64,000 bases of DNA from Rhizobium sp. CF122 (lineage in GTDB: Bacteria; Pseudomonadota; Alphaproteobacteria; Rhizobiales; Rhizobiaceae), in the NCBI RefSeq assembly GCF_000282035.1, contig NZ_AKKA01000073.1:173232-237231 (forward strand). The letters run 5' to 3'. This document shows positions 38,316-46,174 of this stretch, piece by piece. A program made the position numbers and the translations under genes. Below the pieces are notes generated by a model. It made no database searches, was not told the DNA's origin, and saw only the letters and a program-made list of their open reading frames with translations. The stretch's first letter is position 1. Every line of letters begins with the position of its first letter.

Positions 38316-39233
38316 TCAATACTTCGATGGAACGTAAAGCTCCGGCGGCAGCACCTTGCGCTCGTAATCCGGATTGAAGACGCGATCGGGCAGCGTGATC
38401 TCCTCGTGCGGAACGTCGCCATAGGGGATCTGACGCAGCAGGTGGTCGATGCAGTTCAGCCGTGCCCGCTTCTTGTCGTTGCCTTCGACGATATGCCAGG
38501 GCGCTTCGGGAATGTTGGTGCGCGCGAAAGTCTCTTCTTTCGCCTTGGTATAGCCTTCCCAGCGGACGCGCGACTGCAGGTCCATCGGCGAGAGCTTCCA
38601 CTGCTTCAACGGGTCGTGGATACGCACGAGGAAGCGCATCTGCTGCTCTTCGTCGGTGATCGAGAACCAGTATTTGACCAGCCGGATGCCCGAGCGAACG
38701 AGCATGCGTTCGAATTCCGGCACGTCGTTGAAGAACTGGTCGACCTGGTCCTCGGTCGCAAATCCCATGACCCGCTCGACACCCGAGCGATTGTACCAGG
38801 AGCGGTCGAAGAGAACGATTTCGCCGCCGGCAGGCAGATGCGGCACGTAGCGCTGGAAGTACCACTGCGTTTTTTCGCGGTCGGAAGGGGCGGGCAATGC
38901 GACGGCACGGACGACGCGCGGATTGAGGCGCTGCGTGATGCGTTTGATCACGCCGCCCTTTCCTGCAGAATCGCGACCCTCGAAGATCACGACGACCTTC
39001 TCCTTGTTATAGACCACCCAATCCTGAAGCTTGATCAGCTCTGCCTGCAGCGACAGTAGCGCACGAAAATAGTCGAGCCGCGGAATCGATGCCGGGTGCG
39101 CGTTGCGGTAGATCTTGCGGATTGCGTCGGAAAGCGCCGGCTCGGAGAGTTCCAACTCGTAATCCTCGTCCAGCGTGTCGGCCAGTTCGGCCTCAAGCCA
39201 GTCGGAATAGCTGTTGTCGGATGCATTGTTCAT
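38316..39233 (-). CDS. ppk2: polyphosphate kinase 2
   Basis: Class I PPK2, 305 aa from ATG 39233 (GAGGGTC about 8 bases upstream; frame open to 39263). Uses polyphosphate to phosphorylate nucleoside diphosphates, mainly making GTP/ATP, or the reverse. Motifs: Walker A-like FEGRDSAGKGG, lid/Walker B region EIVLFDRSWYNRSGVERVMGF, and WKLSPMDLQSR. The N-terminal about 50 acidic residues are variable in the family. S. meliloti has a well-studied PPK2 of this kind. Monocistronic; the tRNA-His lies 158 bp beyond its stop. Confidence 0.94.
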   Translation of the reverse strand: MNNASDNSYSDWLEAELADTLDEDYELELSEPALSDAIRKIYRNAHPASIPRLDYFRALLSLQAELIKLQDWVVYNKEKVVVIFEGRDSAGKGGVIKRITQRLNPRVVRAVALPAPSDREKTQWYFQRYVPHLPAGGEIVLFDRSWYNRSGVERVMGFATEDQVDQFFNDVPEFERMLVRSGIRLVKYWFSITDEEQQMRFLVRIHDPLKQWKLSPMDLQSRVRWEGYTKAKEETFARTNIPEAPWHIVEGNDKKRARLNCIDHLLRQIPYGDVPHEEITLPDRVFNPDYERKVLPPELYVPSKY

Positions 39234-39862
39234 GGACGTTGACCCTCGATATGTTCGTGGCACGATTGGAAGTGCGGCTTTCGGTCAGCCTCAAGCCGGT
39301 AGATGCAAAACGGCGACTGCGCTCTTCAAGTCCCGGCCGGGCGCAAGGGCGCTGCAGCCGAGCCTTGCGAGCATTGGATCAGAATACAGGCAGGAACCAC
39401 TTTCCTGATCTTGTTCCCTCAAGTGGAGAGCTGGCGCGATCATGACGATGTTCTTCAACCTGAACTATTGTCATCTCCGGCTCCTCTTGGGGCTAATCCT
39501 TAGTCGGGTCTATTCCTTTAGAATGAACCTCCTGTGACATTGGGCGCGCGCCTTGTGCATTGAGTTTGAAGAATTGCTCGCTCTATACGTGCGCCATCAA
39601 AGAATAAGACATGGATAAATTACGATATCGCGATATCGACGCGGTTTGGCCACGTTCTCGCCGCCCTTTGTTCATTCTTTACTAATAAATCGATCCGCGG
39701 GGAACGGGGCACCAAAAAGGGATCACAGACTGTCGGAACGTTTAATTCGCTCACTTGTCGAGGCCGATTGAATTCGGCGCTTGGTGCGATTTCCCGTATC
39801 CTGACACTCAGACCTACCTGCGTTCCAACGCTGTGATCCAATGAAATGAAAGGTGCATAAGT
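39234..39862. other. 629-bp intergenic region with no convincing gene
   Basis: Lies between divergent ppk2 (minus) and a membrane-protein gene (plus). Open frames at 39303-39503, 39089-39445 and 39620-39841 lack ribosome sites, coding-like composition or recognisable sequence. GC content falls in the right half. The only clear structure is the palindrome at 39623-39638. The length is unusual for this gene-dense region. Confidence 0.6.
39623..39638. promoter_or_regulatory. 16-bp perfect palindrome CGATATCGCGATATCG
   Basis: Tandem duplicate of the 8-bp palindrome CGATATCG, itself palindromic as a unit, 225 bp before the membrane-protein gene. Possibly an operator; no protein can be named. Confidence 0.3.
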
Positions 39863-40519
39863 ATGGGATTTACTCTCCTTATTCAGACTCTCGCCCAGGA
39901 TCCGGCAGTATCAATCAAGTCGGCCTTGAGAATAGTGCATTTCATTGGTTTGGCACTTGGCCTTGGTGCCGCAACCGTGCTTGATCTTCTTGTGTTGCGG
40001 TTTTTGATCAGAGGTAAGATTACGCAAGATCATTGGAAGGTCTTCAAGTTCGGCTCGAAAGTCGTCAACTGGGGCCTGATCCTGCTCTGGGCCACCGGGC
40101 TTGGTTTTCTCACTTACTACGGCGTCTTCGATCCGGCGAAGCTCGGCAATCAGAAGGTCTGGGCCAAGATGATCATCGTGCTCATCCTGACCGTTAACGG
40201 CGGCTTCATCCACTCCATCATCCTTCCGCGGGTGAAGAAGCAGATCGGTCGCTCGATCATGGAAGGCTTGCCTTCGTCGCATCGCAGTGTGTTCATCGTT
40301 TCGGGTGCGATTTCGGCCGTCTCCTGGTACGTGCCTATGATGCTCGGCGCCCTGCCGCAGCTGAACTTCGCAGTGCCGATGGGTACAATCCTGCTCGCCT
40401 ATGCCGCGCTGCTGGGCTCAGCGATCCTGGTTGCCCACGCGTTGCTGTTCGTCATGACGGCTGGGCACATAGAGGAAGCGTCCGAAGAGGACGTCGCTCT
40501 GTCCGCCGAGTTTGCGTGA
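39863..40519 (+). CDS. conserved membrane protein of unknown function
   Basis: 218 aa with five to six TM segments (about residues 24-50, 68-88, 100-122, 140-160, 172-198). Features include IVHFIGLALGLGAATVLDLLVLRF near the N-terminus, with His in the first helix, and an acidic C-terminus (EEASEEDVALSAEFA). The layout recalls CopD/DUF2214-type cytochrome-like membrane proteins, but I cannot assign it. AAAGGTG precedes the ATG by about 7 bases. It stands alone, with an sRNA-like element following. Confidence 0.75.
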   Translation: MGFTLLIQTLAQDPAVSIKSALRIVHFIGLALGLGAATVLDLLVLRFLIRGKITQDHWKVFKFGSKVVNWGLILLWATGLGFLTYYGVFDPAKLGNQKVWAKMIIVLILTVNGGFIHSIILPRVKKQIGRSIMEGLPSSHRSVFIVSGAISAVSWYVPMMLGALPQLNFAVPMGTILLAYAALLGSAILVAHALLFVMTAGHIEEASEEDVALSAEFA

Positions 40520-40592
40520 CGCCGACATTTCGATCTGTGCCCGTCGGGCCTGTCGAATGATCCTCTGATCTAGCGGTGTCGTTGGATCCTAC

Positions 40593-40598
40593 CTATAT
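40593..40598 (+). promoter_or_regulatory. -10 box CTATAT for a predicted small RNA
   Basis: Exact rhizobial -10 consensus, 9 bases before the GGAC that opens the first hairpin of the predicted RNA. The -35 at the expected distance (about 40569-40575) is weak. Confidence 0.4.
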
Positions 40599-40604
40599 CC
40601 GCTA

Positions 40605-40681
40605 CTGGACTTGCTTCGGAATGGCATGCCCCTTTCGAAGCAAGTCCGACCAAACTTTTCAGCCCTGCTGAAACGTTTTTT
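40605..40681 (+). ncRNA. predicted trans-acting small RNA, about 77 nt
   Basis: A CTATAT box is followed by a perfect 12-bp stem GGACTTGCTTCG (40607-40618) / CGAAGCAAGTCC (40636-40647) with a 17-nt loop containing GGCATGCC. After a 9-nt single-stranded linker comes an intrinsic terminator: TTTCAGC, loop CCT, GCTGAAA (40657-40673), CG and six T. Promoter box, 5' hairpin, linker and U-tailed terminator are the architecture of Hfq-type sRNAs. The alternative is the 3' end of the mRNA of the preceding membrane-protein gene, whose stop is 86 bp upstream. Confidence 0.45.
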
Positions 40682-41012
40682 ACCCGAGGCTGCGTTGTTC
40701 GCATGATGGTCTCATTCGCCCGATTTCGGTCACAGTGATTCGTTTCGAAATCGACGCGAAGGCCTAAAATTAGGTGACAAATCGCCGCGCGCGTGACGTT
40801 TTTTGGCGTGTGGACGCCTCTATCGGCGCCATCGGGTAGGCCGGCAAAACTGCTTTGCTTACAAAGGGCAATCAGATTTTGCCAACTTGTTCGAGCTCCC
40901 GTCGTCGGGCTCTCGCCGATCACGGATTAACCATACTGCATTGCAAATCGTGATCGAGAGTGCCATTTTCTCGCCGGGGGCTAATTCAGAGTGATTTCAG
41001 AAGGAGACGTAA
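40682..41012. other. 331-bp intergenic region, leader of the small XRE gene
   Basis: No convincing gene on either strand; the minus-strand frame at 40570-40923 crosses the predicted sRNA and lacks family features. A hairpin GAGCTCCCG/CGGGCTC lies near 40890-40910. The last bases carry AGAAGGAG for the next gene. Confidence 0.5.
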
Positions 41013-41258
41013 ATGTCCATTTCGCTCAGCAATCTGGATGCATCCAAGGCTACCGCCGTTTCGGCCATGAATGTAGCCGCTGCTGTACGTGCCGCTCGAG
41101 AGGCCGTCGGCTATAGCGTCGATGACCTCGCAGTAACCTGCGGCCTGGTTGTCAATGAGATTGAGGAAATCGAGAGTGGTGAGGATGCTGATCCCGCCAA
41201 GCTCAAGCGGATCGCCTCTGCATTGCAGGTGCCGGTCTCATCGTTTGTTCCGATGTGA
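41013..41258 (+). CDS. small XRE-family helix-turn-helix protein
   Basis: 81 aa. The C-terminal 55 residues form a Cro/C1-type HTH: VRAAREAVGYSVDDLAVTCG, VNEIEEIESGEDADPAKLKRIASALQVPVSSF. A short N-terminal segment precedes it and there is no effector domain. AGAAGGAGACGTAA gives a strong ribosome site. It may be a small DNA-binding regulator; no toxin gene is adjacent, so an antitoxin role is not supported. Confidence 0.75.
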   Translation: MSISLSNLDASKATAVSAMNVAAAVRAAREAVGYSVDDLAVTCGLVVNEIEEIESGEDADPAKLKRIASALQVPVSSFVPM

Positions 41259-41270
41259 TGTTGATCTCAG

Positions 41271-41299
41271 GGCCGGGCAGGCAAATTGCCCGCCTGGCC
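41271..41299 (+). terminator. stem-loop after the XRE gene
   Basis: GGCCGGGCAGGC pairs imperfectly with GCCCGCCTGGCC around an AAATT loop, 13 bases past the stop. No T-run, so termination is uncertain. Confidence 0.45.
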
Positions 41300-41476
41300 T
41301 TGCCCTCCTTCATCTCTTCTTAACCTTCCCCTCCGAACCGACTGAACGCTTTTGCCCGCAAAGGGTAGTTTTACCGTGGCTGATTGTGCGGTGCGTTAGC
41401 AACTTCATAGCAAATGTCCCCTCGAATGAGCCGAGCGCCTGTGCACTGCGGCGGATTCCTATATCGGGGAGGCAGA

Positions 41477-41941
41477 ATGAGCCGGGCTCGTCGCATTGGC
41501 GCCACGCGGATTGATTTGAGCGAACTTATCAAGCGCGGCGCGCTTGCCGTCCTTTCTGTTCTCGCGGTCTTGCTGCCGATCCTGAGGGTCGGTTTCGTAA
41601 GCGAGTCGGACGACGTCGTCCTGGGGGATTTCCAGCTGCTGGGCGGGGCCGCCTATCTTTTGCCCGCTGCATTTCTTTGTGGTCTCGCGACCGTTATCAT
41701 TGATCGCATGCGCGGCCACGCCCGCTTCGTCGACATGGCCGGATTGATCGTCGCTTTAGCGGCCGTCTCGCGTGCCGCTTATAGTCTCGGCTCAAGCCTT
41801 ATGCATGACGCTGCGGCGGTTGATGCACCTTCGCAGAGGCTGGATCAATTGGCGCAAGTCACCTTGTCCTACGGCGGCATTCCCTTGCTGTTGGTGCTGT
41901 TCGGCGCCTTTTGGCAATTGCGAAAATCCTGGCGCAGCTAG
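41477..41941 (+). CDS. small integral membrane protein
   Basis: 154 aa from ATG 41477, chosen because GGGGAGG lies 4 bases upstream; the frame is open to 41414. Four hydrophobic segments (about residues 21-37, 51-70, 82-103, 129-147), with a soluble loop DAAAVDAPSQRLDQLAQ. No family recognised. Followed 63 bp later by the DUF4174 gene in the same direction. Confidence 0.65.
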   Translation: MSRARRIGATRIDLSELIKRGALAVLSVLAVLLPILRVGFVSESDDVVLGDFQLLGGAAYLLPAAFLCGLATVIIDRMRGHARFVDMAGLIVALAAVSRAAYSLGSSLMHDAAAVDAPSQRLDQLAQVTLSYGGIPLLLVLFGAFWQLRKSWRS

Positions 41942-42004
41942 CCACATGCCCGCGGATGGAACCGCCGCCGCTCCCTAGACGTTCCGTCAACAGGAGAAAT
42001 GTGC

Positions 42005-42472
42005 ATGTCGAAAATGCTTCTATATGGTGCGACCAAGGTGGACGAAGGCAACAGCGCCTACTCCGCCATCGCGAGCCTTGAGCAGTTCCAGTGGCGCAAC
42101 CGCGTTCTGGTCGTCTTTCCCGACAAGGGAAACGCGCGTGGCGCTCGTCAGGAAAACCAGTTACTTGCCAATCGCGATGCCCTGCAGGACCGCGATATGG
42201 TCATTCTCAAGATTGCCGGCGGCAGTGTGAGGGTTCTCTTCGGGGCCGGCAAAAATCTCGATGCTGCGGCGATTGCCGGCGAGTTGGGGGATCCCCCGAC
42301 CGGAGAGTTCGCGGCCTTTCTCGTCGGCAAGGATGGAACGGTTAAGCTGAAAGTCAGCGAACCGATCTCGAGCGGTGAACTGTTTGCGATTATTGACAGC
42401 ATGCCTGTGCGGGCAGCCGAGATTGCCTCGGACAAGCAGCAGACGAGCGAAGAGTCCGAGAAGCGCGACTGA
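42005..42472 (+). CDS. DUF4174-domain protein
   Basis: 155 aa from ATG 42005 (AGGAG 10 bases upstream); ATG 41999 lies too close to that site. The DUF4174 pattern is visible: LEQFQWRNRVLVVFPD, ENQLLANRDALQDRDMVI, FAAFLVGKDGTVKLKVSEPIS with the thioredoxin-like alternation of strands and helices. The C-terminal tail is charged (SDKQQTSEESEKRD). No catalytic cysteines are present, so a redox role is unlikely. Function unknown. No obvious signal peptide, though many family members are exported. Confidence 0.75.
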   Translation: MSKMLLYGATKVDEGNSAYSAIASLEQFQWRNRVLVVFPDKGNARGARQENQLLANRDALQDRDMVILKIAGGSVRVLFGAGKNLDAAAIAGELGDPPTGEFAAFLVGKDGTVKLKVSEPISSGELFAIIDSMPVRAAEIASDKQQTSEESEKRD

Positions 42473-42490
42473 CCTGACGTTGAGCCAAAA

Positions 42491-43372
42491 TCACAGAAAT
42501 ATGTGACGTTCCGCGGCTACGAGTTCCTGAAGGAAGTCGGAGACCGTGCGCACCCGCACAAGTTCACGCGCGCTTTCGTGAAACGTCGTCCAGTAGGCTC
42601 GCCGGATCGAAATCTCGGGCAGGATGCGCACCAGTTCGTCATGCTGCCGGGCAATATAGTCGTGCAGGATGCCGATCCCCGCGCCCGAAAGTACCGCCTC
42701 TGTCTGGCCGGTCGCCGAGGAAATCTCGAAGGCGGCGTTCCAGTTGCGCATCACCTCGCCGGTGAAGTTCAGCGATTGGGAGAAGATCAGATCCTCGACA
42801 TAGCCGATCCGCCGGTGCGGCTTCAGCCCCTCTGCGTCAGCCGGCAGGCCGTTGAGCTCGGCATAGCTTCGAGAGGCGTAGAGACCGAGCGTGTAATCCG
42901 TGAGCTTGGCCGAGACGAGGCGGCCCTGTTCTGGCCGCTCCAGAGTGATGGCGATATCGGCCTCACGCTGCGAGAGCGAGAACGACCGTGGCACCGGGAC
43001 GAGCTGGATCTTCAGTTCCGGATGGCGCTCGATCAGCCGGCCCATGCGAGGCGCGAGAAAGGACACACCGAAACCGTCAGGCGCTCCCACACGCACCGTT
43101 CCGGCGATCGCCGTATCGGTGCGGCCGAGATTGGCCTGCACGGACAGCATTTCGGTTTCCATTCGCTCCGCGGACGCGAGGAAAACTTCGCCCCCGGCCG
43201 TTAGCTCGCAGCCGTTTGTGCGGCGGACGAAGAGGCGGCTCTTCAACGACTCTTCCAGCGAGGTGAGCCGCCGCGAGAGCGTGGCGTGGTTGAGCCCCAG
43301 CCGTTTCGACGCGGCAAGGATTTGCCCGGTACGGGCAACTGCGAGGAAGATGCGGACGTCGTCCCAGTTCAT
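42491..43372 (-). CDS. LysR-family transcriptional regulator
   Basis: 293 aa with the standard layout: HTH at residues 2-60 (DDVRIFLAVARTGQILAASKRLGLNHATLSRRLTSLEESL) and a substrate-binding domain (GTVRVGAPDGFGVSFLAP, EADIAITLERPEQGRL). Its start overlaps the stop of the upstream monooxygenase gene by 4 bp (ATGA), so the two are translationally coupled. The pair diverges from mmsA. The inverted repeat at 43770-43830 is a candidate binding site. Confidence 0.88.
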   Translation of the reverse strand: MNWDDVRIFLAVARTGQILAASKRLGLNHATLSRRLTSLEESLKSRLFVRRTNGCELTAGGEVFLASAERMETEMLSVQANLGRTDTAIAGTVRVGAPDGFGVSFLAPRMGRLIERHPELKIQLVPVPRSFSLSQREADIAITLERPEQGRLVSAKLTDYTLGLYASRSYAELNGLPADAEGLKPHRRIGYVEDLIFSQSLNFTGEVMRNWNAAFEISSATGQTEAVLSGAGIGILHDYIARQHDELVRILPEISIRRAYWTTFHESARELVRVRTVSDFLQELVAAERHIFL

Positions 43373-43683
43373 GGCTTTGCTCGCATGATGACGGGTTCGA
43401 CATCGACCAATGTCAGCGACGTCACCATCCCAGCGGTCGCGTTCTTGTATTTGAGGAAATGCGGCGTCTGGAGATGCGCTTCGTAGGCCGCCTGGTTCGC
43501 ATAGACCTCCAGGATGCGTATCTTGTGGGGACTGCCCTTGATGGAGACGGCGTTCAGCGACAGAACGCCGGCCTCCAGTGCGACGGACGCTTCGATCTCT
43601 TCGGTTAACATTACGCGATAGGTTTCGAGCTTGTCGGGATCGATCTCGAGCTCCGCAATTCTGACAACGAGTTTCCCGCTCAT
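43369..43683 (-). CDS. antibiotic biosynthesis monooxygenase (ABM/YgiN-like) domain protein
   Basis: 104 aa ferredoxin-like dimeric barrel: VRIAELEIDPDKLETYRVMLTEEIEASVALEAGVLSLNAV, then ILEVYANQAAYEAHLQTPHFLKYK, the classic ABM pattern. Members are cofactor-free quinol monooxygenases or small heme/aromatic-binding proteins. First gene of an operon with a LysR regulator and divergent from mmsA. Substrate unknown. Confidence 0.82.
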   Translation of the reverse strand: MSGKLVVRIAELEIDPDKLETYRVMLTEEIEASVALEAGVLSLNAVSIKGSPHKIRILEVYANQAAYEAHLQTPHFLKYKNATAGMVTSLTLVDVEPVIMRAKP

Positions 43684-43769
43684 TGAAGCACTATCTCCTC
43701 TTCAGTTTGGATCGCCCGTGGTAGTCTAACCATGTCCTGTGTAGACCTTGAGGAAGATCAGCTCGATTG

Positions 43770-43830
43770 CCGAGCTTCAATTCATGCACAACGGTTGCTT
43801 ATCTCGGCTCATTGATTTGTGCAAATTGAA
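43770..43830. promoter_or_regulatory. inverted repeat in the mmsA / ABM-LysR divergent region
   Basis: TTCAATTCATGCACAA (43776-43791) mirrors TTGTGCAAATTGAA (43817-43830), with two extra bases in the left arm. CCGAG (43770-43774) and CTCGG (43803-43807) form a second overlapping pair. It lies 41 bp before the mmsA start and could be a LysR operator or an RNA fold in the leader. Confidence 0.4.
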
Positions 43831-43870
43831 GTGCGATTGTTTGCCATCCAAAAAACAGGAGGAGCACCCC

Positions 43871-45367
43871 ATGCGTGAGATTGGTCATTTCATCGGCGGC
43901 AAGCACGTCGCCGGCACCAGCGGCCGCACCAGCAACGTCTACAATCCGGCAACCGGCGAAGTTCAGGCGACTGTCGCGCTGGCAAGCGTCGAGGACCTGC
44001 GTGCAGCTGTCGAGAACGCCAAGGCCGCTCAGCCAAAGTGGGCAGCGACGAACCCACAACGCCGGGCCCGCGTCTTCTTCAAGTTCGTCGAGCTGCTGAA
44101 CAAGCACATGGACGAACTCGCGACCCTCCTCTCCAGCGAGCACGGCAAGACGGTCGAGGATGCCAGGGGCGATATCGTCCGTGGTCTTGAAGTCTGCGAA
44201 TTCGTCTGCGGTATTCCGCATCTGCAGAAGGGCGAATTCACTGAAGGCGCCGGCCCGGCAATCGACATGTACTCGATGCGCCAGGCGGTCGGCATCGGCG
44301 CGGGCATCACCCCGTTCAACTTTCCGGCCATGATCCCGATGTGGATGTTTGCCCCGGCGATTGCCTGCGGCAACGCGTTCATCCTGAAGCCGTCGGAGCG
44401 CGACCCGTCCGTGCCGCTGCGTCTCGCAGAACTCATGATTGAGGCTGGCCTCCCGGCAGGCATCCTGAACGTCGTCAATGGCGACAAGGCTGCGGTCGAC
44501 GCCATCCTGACGGATCCGGATATCGGCGCGGTCTCCTTCGTCGGCTCCACCCCGATTGCCCGCTACGTCTATGGAACGGCTGCCATGAACGGCAAGCGCG
44601 CACAGTGCTTCGGCGGCGCGAAGAACCATATGATCATCATGCCTGACGCCGACATGGACCAGGCCGTCAACGCCCTGATGGGCGCAGGTTACGGTTCCGC
44701 CGGCGAGCGCTGCATGGCGATCTCCGTTGCCGTCCCGGTCGGTGAGGAAACCGCCAATCGCCTCGTCGAGAAGCTGACGCCGAAGATCGAGTCGCTCCGC
44801 ATCGGTCCCTACACCGATGAGAAGGCCGACATGGGCCCGCTCGTTACCAAGGAAGCCTATACCCGCGTCAGTGGCCTGATCGATCGTGGCGTCGAGGAGG
44901 GTGCCAAGCTCGTCGTCGATGGCCGCGGGTTCAAGCTGCAGGGTTATGAGAACGGCTATTTCGTCGGTGGTACGCTGTTCGACCATGTCACGCCCGACAT
45001 GGACATCTACAAGACCGAAATCTTCGGGCCTGTCCTCTCCGTCGTTCGCGCCAAGAACTACGAGGAAGCCCTCGACCTGCCGATGAAGCACGAATACGGC
45101 AACGGTGTCGCGATCTACACCCGTGACGGCGATGCCGCGCGTGACTTTGCTTCGCGCATCAACATCGGCATGATCGGCATCAACGTGCCGATCCCGGTTC
45201 CGCTTGCCTATCATTCTTTCGGCGGTTGGAAGGCATCGAGCTTCGGCGACCTCAACCAGCACGGCACGGACTCGATCAAGTTCTGGACCAAGACCAAGAC
45301 GATCACCGCCCGCTGGCCTTCGGGCATAAAGGACGGCGCCGAATTCGTCATGCCGACGATGAAGTAG
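43871..45367 (+). CDS. mmsA: CoA-acylating methylmalonate-semialdehyde dehydrogenase
   Basis: 498 aa from ATG 43871; AGGAGGAG precedes it, and the frame extends uselessly to 43748. Oxidises methylmalonate semialdehyde to propionyl-CoA (valine and inositol degradation). The aldehyde dehydrogenase active-site Cys281 is in SAGERCMA; the family-specific QCFGGAKNH replaces the usual general-base Glu motif, as expected for CoA-dependent enzymes. TPFNFPAMIPMWMFAPAIACGN is the NAD-site signature. Divergent from an ABM-LysR operon. Followed by a strong hairpin. Confidence 0.95.
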   Translation: MREIGHFIGGKHVAGTSGRTSNVYNPATGEVQATVALASVEDLRAAVENAKAAQPKWAATNPQRRARVFFKFVELLNKHMDELATLLSSEHGKTVEDARGDIVRGLEVCEFVCGIPHLQKGEFTEGAGPAIDMYSMRQAVGIGAGITPFNFPAMIPMWMFAPAIACGNAFILKPSERDPSVPLRLAELMIEAGLPAGILNVVNGDKAAVDAILTDPDIGAVSFVGSTPIARYVYGTAAMNGKRAQCFGGAKNHMIIMPDADMDQAVNALMGAGYGSAGERCMAISVAVPVGEETANRLVEKLTPKIESLRIGPYTDEKADMGPLVTKEAYTRVSGLIDRGVEEGAKLVVDGRGFKLQGYENGYFVGGTLFDHVTPDMDIYKTEIFGPVLSVVRAKNYEEALDLPMKHEYGNGVAIYTRDGDAARDFASRINIGMIGINVPIPVPLAYHSFGGWKASSFGDLNQHGTDSIKFWTKTKTITARWPSGIKDGAEFVMPTMK

Positions 45368-45386
45368 ACCGAACGAGTGACGTTTT

Positions 45387-45410
45387 AATTGGGGGCTTCG
45401 GCCCCCAATT
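45387..45410 (+). terminator. terminator after mmsA
   Basis: AATTGGGGGC, a stable TTCG tetraloop, GCCCCCAATT. A perfect 10-bp stem 20 bases after the stop, with only a short T stretch. Confidence 0.75.
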
Positions 45411-45539
45411 TGCGTTGAGGTGCCGAAGTATGTGCTTTTGGGCGCTTTCCTGCTGATTGCCGATAATCGTGCGTGACTTCTTCTCGGGCGCGGCGAGTTC
45501 CGATTGAAAAATTGTTGTGGCAATCCGTCTCACATAAGG

Positions 45540-45597
45540 TGAATATGAATTTCATATTTTGGAATTGTTCAAAACTAGCAAAGCCCCTATATAGGGG
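45540..45597 (+). promoter_or_regulatory. rirA promoter with iron-responsive operator motifs
   Basis: TGA-N9-TCA at 45540-45554 matches the iron-responsive operator consensus bound by RirA. TTTTGGAATTGTTCAAAA (45557-45574) resembles an Irr/ICE box. TTGTTC (45565-45570), 16-bp spacer and CTATAT (45587-45592) form the promoter, whose -10 is embedded in the perfect 14-bp palindrome CCCCTATATAGGGG (45584-45597). The operator assignments come from known rhizobial consensus sequences, not from data on this locus. Confidence 0.55.
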
Positions 45598-45626
45598 ACT
45601 CGTAACAGACGATTCTGGAGATCGGC

Positions 45627-46112
45627 ATGCGTTTGACCAAGCAGACCAACTATGCGGTTCGCATGTTGATGTATTGCGCTGCCAATGAAGGGCAGCTGAG
45701 CCGGATTCCGGAGATTGCCAAGGCGTATGGCGTTTCCGAGCTCTTTCTGTTCAAGATTCTGCAGCCTCTGAACAAGGCAGGCCTGGTCGAGACGGTTCGT
45801 GGCCGCAACGGCGGTGTGCGGCTCGGCAAGCCGGCGAAGGACATTAGCCTCTTCGACGTCGTTCGCGTCACGGAAGATAGCTTTGCGATGGCAGAGTGCT
45901 TCGAGGATGACGGCATGGTCGAGTGCCCGCTTGTCGACAGTTGCGGCTTGAACTCCGCCTTGCGCAAGGCGCTCAACGCCTTCTTCGACGTGCTGACGCA
46001 GTATTCGATCGACGATCTCGTCAAGGCGCGGCCGCAGATCAACTTCCTGCTGGGCCTGACGGGCAATCAGGAATCTCGTCGCAAGCCGACGATTGCCGCT
46101 CCGGCAGCCTAA
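45627..46112 (+). CDS. rirA: Rhizobial iron regulator, Rrf2 family
   Basis: 161 aa Fe-S-sensing repressor of iron-uptake genes. The Rrf2 winged HTH starts MRLTKQTNYAVRMLMYCAAN. Three cysteines expected to hold the [4Fe-4S] cluster are at 91, 100 and 106 (CFEDDGMVECPLVDSC), with one more residue between the first two than I recall for the Rhizobium leguminosarum protein. It lies directly upstream of dpp genes, as in S. meliloti. GGAGA precedes the ATG. Its promoter carries IRO- and Irr-like sites. Confidence 0.95.
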   Translation: MRLTKQTNYAVRMLMYCAANEGQLSRIPEIAKAYGVSELFLFKILQPLNKAGLVETVRGRNGGVRLGKPAKDISLFDVVRVTEDSFAMAECFEDDGMVECPLVDSCGLNSALRKALNAFFDVLTQYSIDDLVKARPQINFLLGLTGNQESRRKPTIAAPAA

Positions 46113-46135
46113 ACCGCGCTGACGAAATTTTGATG

Positions 46136-46174
46136 CGACCGTGGCCGCGTTTCGCGCCGCGGTCGTTCTGTTTT
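46136..46174 (+). terminator. terminator after rirA and gene-free dpp leader
   Basis: CGACCG...CGCG pairs with CGCG...CGGTCG across a TTT loop, followed by TTCTGTTTT. The remaining bases to 46446 (272 bp) are AT-rich and contain no supported gene; they must hold the dpp promoter, but I see no clear -35/-10 pair. An in-frame start at 46288 upstream of dppA would add 53 non-signal residues and is rejected. Confidence 0.65.

Noticed and set aside
38187..39059. 290-codon plus-strand frame opposite ppk2
   Set aside because: ppk2 has all PPK2 motifs on the other strand; this frame shows none and lacks a ribosome site.
39258..39272. Possible sigma54 promoter (TGGCACG)
   Set aside because: The -24 element is perfect, but the -12 TTGC at the required spacing is absent (GAAG instead).
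39303..39503. 66-codon frame in the ppk2 intergenic region
   Set aside because: No ribosome site, no family resemblance, composition unlike the neighbours.
40570..40923. 117-codon minus-strand frame in the gap before the XRE gene
   Set aside because: Crosses the predicted sRNA and its terminator, has uneven codon use and no recognisable domain.
41013..41258. Antitoxin of a toxin-antitoxin pair
   Set aside because: The small XRE protein has no adjacent toxin-like gene; the next gene is 218 bp away and encodes a membrane protein.
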